Below, piece by piece: positions 40,629 through 43,989 of a DNA stretch of 43,989 nt. The notes below the pieces were generated by a model. The model saw nothing but the letters and a program-made list of their open reading frames with translations. It ran no database searches and had not been told where the DNA came from. Each line of letters opens with the position of its first letter. Within the stretch, counting starts at the first letter, position 1. Source of the DNA: a virus; the IMG/VR virus record IMGVR_UViG_3300033388_004471, positions 1 through 43,989 of that record. One strand, written 5' to 3'. The position numbers and the translations under genes were made by a program.

Positions 40629-41063
40629 TTAATACCCGTCAACATTAGCCCCTGTAAAATCCGTATTTGATAAATTTGCTCCCAAAAAACATGCATCTAC
40701 TGCATATGTATTTTTACAAATACCATCTCTCAAGTCAACATTTTCAAACTTAGCACCTGATAAATCGGCACCTACTAGATTGGCACCTGCTAGATTGGCA
40801 CCTGTTAGATCGGCATAATGCAAGTTAGCACCTGATAAATCGGCACCTGCTAGATTAGCACCTGCTAGATTAACACCTGCTAGATTAGCACCTACTAGAT
40901 CGGCATCAATAAGGCTTTTGCGTTCCACAGCCATAATAATAGCACTACGTTGATCATTGCTATTGGTGAGTCTATTGCAAGTAATATTCCCTTCAAAATC
41001 GGTAACCGTTTTAAAGATTACCTCATTTGTAAACTTGTTTTTAATTTCAAATATCTTTTTCAT
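40629..41063 (-). CDS. Pentapeptide-repeat protein 1
   Basis: The first 50 residues are a small N-terminal domain, followed by about 15 pentapeptide repeats A(D/N)LXX ([16 protein letters not shown] near residues 65-80) that form a right-handed beta helix. Such proteins can mimic DNA and inhibit gyrase, as in MfpA and Qnr, but other functions exist. It is a paralogue of the gene at 41124-41600, with N-terminal domains near identical and the leader and ribosome site (AGGAG) shared. The 3' end carries extra residues (FENVDLRDGICKNTYAVDAC) interrupting the repeats. Confidence 0.85.
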   Translation of the reverse strand: MKKIFEIKNKFTNEVIFKTVTDFEGNITCNRLTNSNDQRSAIIMAVERKSLIDADLVGANLAGVNLAGANLAGADLSGANLHYADLTGANLAGANLVGADLSGAKFENVDLRDGICKNTYAVDACFLGANLSNTDFTGANVDGY

Positions 41064-41123
41064 AATTAATACTCCTGTTTAATATTTAATATTTAATAGG
41101 TTCGCGTCCTCAAATACCACCCC

Positions 41124-41600
41124 TCAAGTTAACGTTGCACCTGATAAATCGGCACCTGATAGATCGGTATCTACTAGATTAGCACCTGATAAATTGACAT
41201 AATGCAAATTAGTACCTGATAAATCGACACCTGAGAAATTAGCACCTGATAAATCGGCACCTGATAAATCGGCACCTGCTAGATTAGCACCTGATAGATT
41301 GGCACCTGATAAATCGGCATAACGCAAATTAACACCTGTTAGATCGGCACCTGATAAATCGGCACCAAATAAATCGGCACCTGCTAGATTAGCACCTGGT
41401 AGATTAGCACCTGCTAGATTAGCACCTACTAGATCGGCATCAATAAGGCCTTTGTGTTCCATAATAGCCATAATAATAGCACTACGTTGATCATTGCTAT
41501 TGGTGTGTCTATTACAAGTAATATTTCCTTCAAAATCGGTAACCGTTTTAAAGATTACCACATCTGTAAACTTGTTTTTAATTTCAAATATCTTTTTCAT
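41124..41600 (-). CDS. Pentapeptide-repeat protein 2
   Basis: A 158-residue paralogue of 40629-41063. N-terminal residues 1-50 are almost identical and the pentapeptide part is longer and uninterrupted, with units such as ADLSGANL repeated about 20 times to the end. The gene is tandem to its paralogue with 60 bases between, and the non-coding upstream block (CAGGAGTATTAATT before ATG) is copied with it. The extension of repeats relative to its sister is consistent with slippage. It may bind gyrase or another DNA-binding enzyme of the host. Confidence 0.85.
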   Translation of the reverse strand: MKKIFEIKNKFTDVVIFKTVTDFEGNITCNRHTNSNDQRSAIIMAIMEHKGLIDADLVGANLAGANLPGANLAGADLFGADLSGADLTGVNLRYADLSGANLSGANLAGADLSGADLSGANFSGVDLSGTNLHYVNLSGANLVDTDLSGADLSGATLT

Positions 41601-41659
41601 AATTAATACTCCTGTTTAGTATTTCTATTTTAGTATTCCACCTTTAAACATCTTTTCCC

Positions 41660-42178
41660 TTAATCGGTAAGAAGGTTGCAGATACGTATAAATTCCCCTC
41701 TATTCTCACTTAATGATAAATACTCGTTTACATCCATACTTGATAATATCCACTCATCAGGCAATCCTGCCAAATAAACAATATCATCTAGCATCATTTG
41801 CGTATCATTACCCGTGGACTCACTGATAAAACCAGTAATATCATCTATTTTATCGGTGCGTTCTACAAGATTATAATTCTCTTTTTCACAACACGTATCA
41901 ATTATTTTTACACCGTTTATAATAATATCCCTTTCTAGGTTATAGCCAATAACTGGCTCAACCAATAACTCATCATCACCGATAACATTGGGTAATAAAT
42001 CTTCATCCTCAATACCTTGAATAGAATGCTGAACCTTACCAAGTCTCTCAAGTAAGCATACACGTTGTGAATTTTCACAAGTGTCACCATCATTTTTCAA
42101 ATGGTCATTAATGCCTTCCCAAAGCATTACACTAATATCTAATAATTTATCTTGTACAATCGTTGCTTTATTATTCAT
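41660..42178 (-). CDS. Unknown early protein (172 aa)
   Basis: The best start is the ATG at 42178: AAGGA lies eight bases before it, as in neighbouring early genes, and the ATG at 42187 has no spacing from AAGG. The 172-residue acidic protein has no recognised motif. It has a leucine-rich N-terminal half (LLDISVMLWEGINDHL) and an acidic C-terminus. It follows the leader hairpin at 42190-42230. Confidence 0.65.
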   Translation of the reverse strand: MNNKATIVQDKLLDISVMLWEGINDHLKNDGDTCENSQRVCLLERLGKVQHSIQGIEDEDLLPNVIGDDELLVEPVIGYNLERDIIINGVKIIDTCCEKENYNLVERTDKIDDITGFISESTGNDTQMMLDDIVYLAGLPDEWILSSMDVNEYLSLSENRGEFIRICNLLTD

Positions 42179-42189
42179 CTTGTCCATCC

Positions 42190-42230
42190 TTTTGTTGACA
42201 CCAGATCATCATTAACCTGATACCTCAAAA
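42190..42230 (-). promoter_or_regulatory. Leader stem-loop 2 (paired with terminator) before gene 41660
   Basis: Read on the minus strand, the 18-base arm TTTTGAGGTATCAGGTTA and TGATCTGGTGTCAACAAAA fold around ATGA into a long RNA hairpin that needs several G-U pairs and has one small bulge. The U-run of the adjacent terminator (42227-42230) is its 5' arm. The AAAAGGA ribosome site ends its 3' arm. See the homologous leader at 43010-43049. Confidence 0.7.
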
Positions 42231-42560
42231 CCCCCAATTAAGGGGGTTAAGTTGGTGAATAAATAGTTTTAGAGTGGACGTTCTTAATCTTTCCAATCTA
42301 GTAGTAACATTATAAGTACGCCCCCCCAATTCCAAAGATAAATCAGAAATCGCATTAACTATTTTTTTCATTAAAGAATAGTTAACTACAGGCATAAGAC
42401 CATAATTATTCTTTATATGCATATGTATTCTGAAATCAATTTTTATACCAACCTTTTTACTTAACTGATTTTTAAAACTTTCTAATGTAATTTTCTCACT
42501 ATTTGGCTGTATTGTTTCAATAGTAAAATCAATTTTTCTTTTTGTCTCTATTCTTAACAT
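42225..42560 (-). CDS. Unknown early protein (111 aa)
   Basis: A 111-residue basic soluble protein, MLRIETKRKIDFTIETIQPN at the start, with no recognised motif. Its last residues (NPLNWGF) and its stop codon are encoded by the terminator hairpin, so the gene runs into its own terminator. ATG is preceded by the coupled stop of the 41-residue peptide gene. Confidence 0.65.
   Translation of the reverse strand: MLRIETKRKIDFTIETIQPNSEKITLESFKNQLSKKVGIKIDFRIHMHIKNNYGLMPVVNYSLMKKIVNAISDLSLELGGRTYNVTTRLERLRTSTLKLFIHQLNPLNWGF
42227..42246 (-). terminator. Stem-loop terminator 2 (minus strand)
   Basis: AACCCCC-TTAATT-GGGGGTT with a U4 tail on the minus strand, the same sequence as 25864-25884 and 43045-43065. 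It overlaps the last codons of gene 42225-42560 and the 5' arm of the next leader hairpin. Confidence 0.75.
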
Positions 42561-42564
42561 AATT

Positions 42565-42690
42565 TTATCCCCTTTGTCTTGTTAATTTAAAATGGCGCAT
42601 TATCCTTATTGATTGCTGCCTTTTCTTTTTTTGTTGACTGCGAGTCAATGGTTTAATCATCCCAAACTTATTAAACTTACGATGTGTCAT
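42565..42690 (-). CDS. Small, very basic peptide (41 aa)
   Basis: ATG at 42688-42690 lies within the stop of the upstream gene (GCATGA), with AAGGA nine bases before. The 41-residue product (MTHRKFNKFGMIKPLTRSQQ then KKKRQQSIRIMRHFKLTRQ and two more) has about 16 Lys/Arg, so it would bind RNA or DNA or acidic proteins. Its stop is 5 bases before the next ATG. It is too short to recognise. Confidence 0.55.
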   Translation of the reverse strand: MTHRKFNKFGMIKPLTRSQQKKKRQQSIRIMRHFKLTRQRG

Positions 42691-42998
42691 GCGTATAATT
42701 CCTTCATTTTATTCTTATTGTTTTCAAAAATTAACAAAGCGTCTCTCAATTTTTTGTAGATTTTTATAAACTTTTTAAATTCCGTTTTATCACTTATAAT
42801 AGTATTAGCGTTGCTAGTCAAACCTCCGTTTTTTTCGATACGTATCGAACTTTCAAAACCTTTAACACCGAATACTTTTATATTCATATCCCACTGTTTG
42901 AGTTGCCCATCCTCTATCATATTCAAAAAAACTTTGGGTAAATTTTCCAGATTCCATTTATCTTTGTTAATTAACCATGACTGCTGTAACTTGTCCAT
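42687..42998 (-). CDS. Unknown early protein (103 aa)
   Basis: The ATG at 42998 fits AAGGA at eight bases; the earlier ATG at 43007 has none. The 103-residue basic protein (MDKLQQSWLINKDKWNLE) has no recognised motif. Its C-terminal 40 residues look like a helix rich in Lys and Leu (KKFIKIYKKLRDALLIFEN). It is coupled to the 41-residue peptide below, and its leader carries the 43010-43049 hairpin. Confidence 0.65.
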   Translation of the reverse strand: MDKLQQSWLINKDKWNLENLPKVFLNMIEDGQLKQWDMNIKVFGVKGFESSIRIEKNGGLTSNANTIISDKTEFKKFIKIYKKLRDALLIFENNKNKMKELYA

Positions 42999-43009
42999 CT
43001 TGTCCATCC

Positions 43010-43049
43010 TTTTTAGGTATCAAATCATCATTGATCTGATACCTAAAAA
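43010..43049 (-). promoter_or_regulatory. Leader stem-loop 1 before gene 42687
   Basis: Minus-strand 18-base arms TTTTTAGGTATCAGATCA and TGATTTGATACCTAAAAA surround ATGA and pair completely if one G-U is allowed. The first U-run is shared with the terminator at 43045-43065, so hairpin and terminator overlap. The AAAAAGG of its 3' end contains the ribosome site for the ATG at 42998. This may be an attenuator or translation control element. Confidence 0.75.
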
Positions 43050-43065
43050 CCCCCAATTAAGGGGG
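43045..43065 (-). terminator. Stem-loop terminator 3 (minus strand)
   Basis: CCCCC-TTAATT-GGGGG-TTTTT on the minus strand, after the secreted-protein gene (43086-43535). Its U-run forms the first arm of the next hairpin (43010-43049). Confidence 0.8.
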
Positions 43066-43085
43066 TTAAGTTGGTAGTGGGTTCT

Positions 43086-43535
43086 TTATTCAGTATAAAG
43101 ACGTTCTTTACTTACTACCTTTCTGACCAACGCCTCAAGTACATTGGCTTGTTTGGCAGCCGTGTCAACTGCTTGATTAGCCTTGAAGGATTTATACATT
43201 TCATCAGCTTGCGAGTTGCGTAATGTGATCATGGCATTTGCCGCCTGTTTGGCATCGCGTTCGTCCATTAAACGATTAATCATCGCTGTTTGTGCCACCA
43301 AGTCTTGAGCGGCTTGGTCACGCGCAATCATTTTTTTCAACAAATTATTATTCTCGTTGTTCGTTCTAAGATTTTGCTGATAAACCTGCTCTTTTTGATA
43401 ATCAGCCATGTACGAATTGAAGTCTTTATTATCCGAACCAATATCATACCAAGCGGCTGTACTTGAAGTTGATGCCATCATAACACTTGTAGTTGCAATT
43501 AATAGTGCTGTCATTGTTTTGTTAAGTTTTTTCAT
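43086..43535 (-). CDS. Sec-secreted periplasmic protein, unknown (149 aa)
   Basis: MKKLNKTMTALLIATTSVMM ASTSSTAA-WYD gives a standard signal peptide with probable cleavage after Ala28. The mature part (residues 29-149) is helical, Gln/Ala/Asn-rich and basic at the end (VRKVVSKERLYTE), with the heptad-like segment AQDLVAQTAMINRLMDERDAKQ. A phage protein exported early from an early promoter region is unusual; superinfection exclusion or an envelope-stress role is possible. The hairpin CCAGT/ACTGG and AAGGA precede the start. Confidence 0.75.
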   Translation of the reverse strand: MKKLNKTMTALLIATTSVMMASTSSTAAWYDIGSDNKDFNSYMADYQKEQVYQQNLRTNNENNNLLKKMIARDQAAQDLVAQTAMINRLMDERDAKQAANAMITLRNSQADEMYKSFKANQAVDTAAKQANVLEALVRKVVSKERLYTE

Positions 43536-43607
43536 TTTATTTCTATCCTTGTTAAAGCCAGTATCCGACTGGTTCGGTTGAGTTTTATTTAACTCTTGAC
43601 ATTATTA

Positions 43608-43672
43608 AATAATATCTCAATGCACCAACCTTAATAATTGATGCATTAGGTTATTATTTAGTATTTATAGCA
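43608..43672 (-). repeat. Conserved intergenic stem-loop repeat, copy 2
   Basis: A second copy of 366-421; the arms AATGCA/TGCATT and CAA/TTG still pair despite changes in the loop. It covers the stop codon of the cysteine gene at 43654-43833 and lies upstream of the secreted-protein gene. Confidence 0.6.
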
Positions 43673-43833
43673 AATAGCTTACAAGTTTTATAAATGGCTA
43701 CACCATTCGCTATTTCAGCAGCACAATAATAATAACCATATGCTTCAGGGTTAGTTTTAGCATGCTTGCAGTTATAACAACTTTTATTACGATCGTTTGT
43801 TCTGAATTGAAGGTTTTTAGTTTGTTTTTTCAT
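43654..43833 (-). CDS. Small four-cysteine protein (59 aa)
   Basis: ATG at 43833 follows AAGGA by eight bases. The 59-residue basic product has a CYNC pair at residues 19-22 and further cysteines near 37 and 51, which could form a zinc site. It is in the leftward early cluster with the conserved stem-loop repeat at its 3' end. Function is unknown. Confidence 0.65.
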   Translation of the reverse strand: MKKQTKNLQFRTNDRNKSCYNCKHAKTNPEAYGYYYCAAEIANGVAIYKTCKLFAINTK

Positions 43834-43875
43834 TATGTTCGTCCTTTTGTTGCATTAGGTTATTATTTAGTATTT

Positions 43876-43989
43876 ATAGCCTTGTGTATTACGCTTCAAC
43901 AATATTAGTTATGTTAACTACCAAATGTTAACTTCAAGACCGCCAGTGCTTGGTACCGCTTGCCAACCCAATGCTCTACATGCATTACC
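43876..43989. repeat. Terminal redundancy, right copy
   Basis: Identical to 1-114. It carries the 3' end of the 43-276 gene in a second copy (stop codon at 43918-43920). Immediately before it, GCATTAGGTTATTATTTAGT at 43852-43871 is a third copy of part of the conserved intergenic repeat. Confidence 0.95.

Noticed and set aside
1-43989. Prophage or temperate phage
   Set aside because: No integrase, excisionase, attachment site or clear CI-type repressor is visible, and the ends are redundant.

Overview
The window is a complete or near-complete genome of a lytic, podovirus-like tailed phage of a Gram-negative host. The first 114 bases recur exactly as the last 114 (1-114 = 43876-43989), so the molecule closes at 43,875 bp, either circularly permuted or with short direct terminal repeats. 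It is AT-rich. There is a terminase/portal/capsid module, T7/BPP-1-like tail genes and no tape measure, sheath, integrase, excisionase or phage RNA polymerase, so host RNA polymerase is presumably used. A Gram-negative host is inferred from a lipoprotein-plus-TM spanin candidate and a Sec-type secreted protein. The species cannot be named from sequence alone.

Layout. (1) 587-1372 is a 786-bp gene-free region with nested inverted repeats, iteron-like repeats and a GTGTGA minisatellite; it separates leftward early genes from the rightward structural operon and is the best origin or packaging-site candidate. (2) 1373-18614 (+) is the virion operon: terminase small and large subunits, portal, scaffold, major capsid protein, head-tail adaptor, tail nozzle, four internal/ejection proteins, tail fibre and a distal tail protein. 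(3) 18644-28817 (-) is the replication cassette: SNF2-type helicase, VRR-NUC nuclease, family B DNA polymerase, DUF2815-type ssDNA-binding protein, DUF2800 Cas4-like nuclease, a probable ribbon-helix-helix regulator and small unknown genes. (4) 28834-29003 is a 44-bp tandem repeat array ending in a 40-bp palindrome, between two divergent operons. (5) 29037-36555 (+) holds a PAPS-reductase-like ATPase, a prim-pol/DUF3987 primase-helicase, a second tail fibre broken by a 16-bp duplication, and lysis-type membrane genes including a u-spanin candidate. (6) 36561-37387 carries tRNA-Arg(UCU), an abnormal tRNA-like element, a repeat-rich membrane protein and a tRNA-Met(CAU)-like gene. (7) 37382-43833 and 43-586 (-) are the early/accessory genes: two DNA methyltransferases, a sliding-clamp-like protein, two pentapeptide-repeat paralogues, a secreted protein and many small ORFs with repeated leader modules.

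Replication probably runs from the prim-pol/helicase and family B polymerase with a DnaN-like clamp. The ssDNA-binding protein ends in the same acidic DIPF tip as bacterial SSB and may recruit host SSB partners. The most unusual features are that SSB-like tail on a repeat linker shared with a neighbouring gene, tandem leader hairpins whose pairing survives sequence divergence, the tRNA-like element with a 16-nt anticodon loop, the tail-fibre frameshift, and a genome-wide habit of short tandem duplication. No endolysin was recognised.
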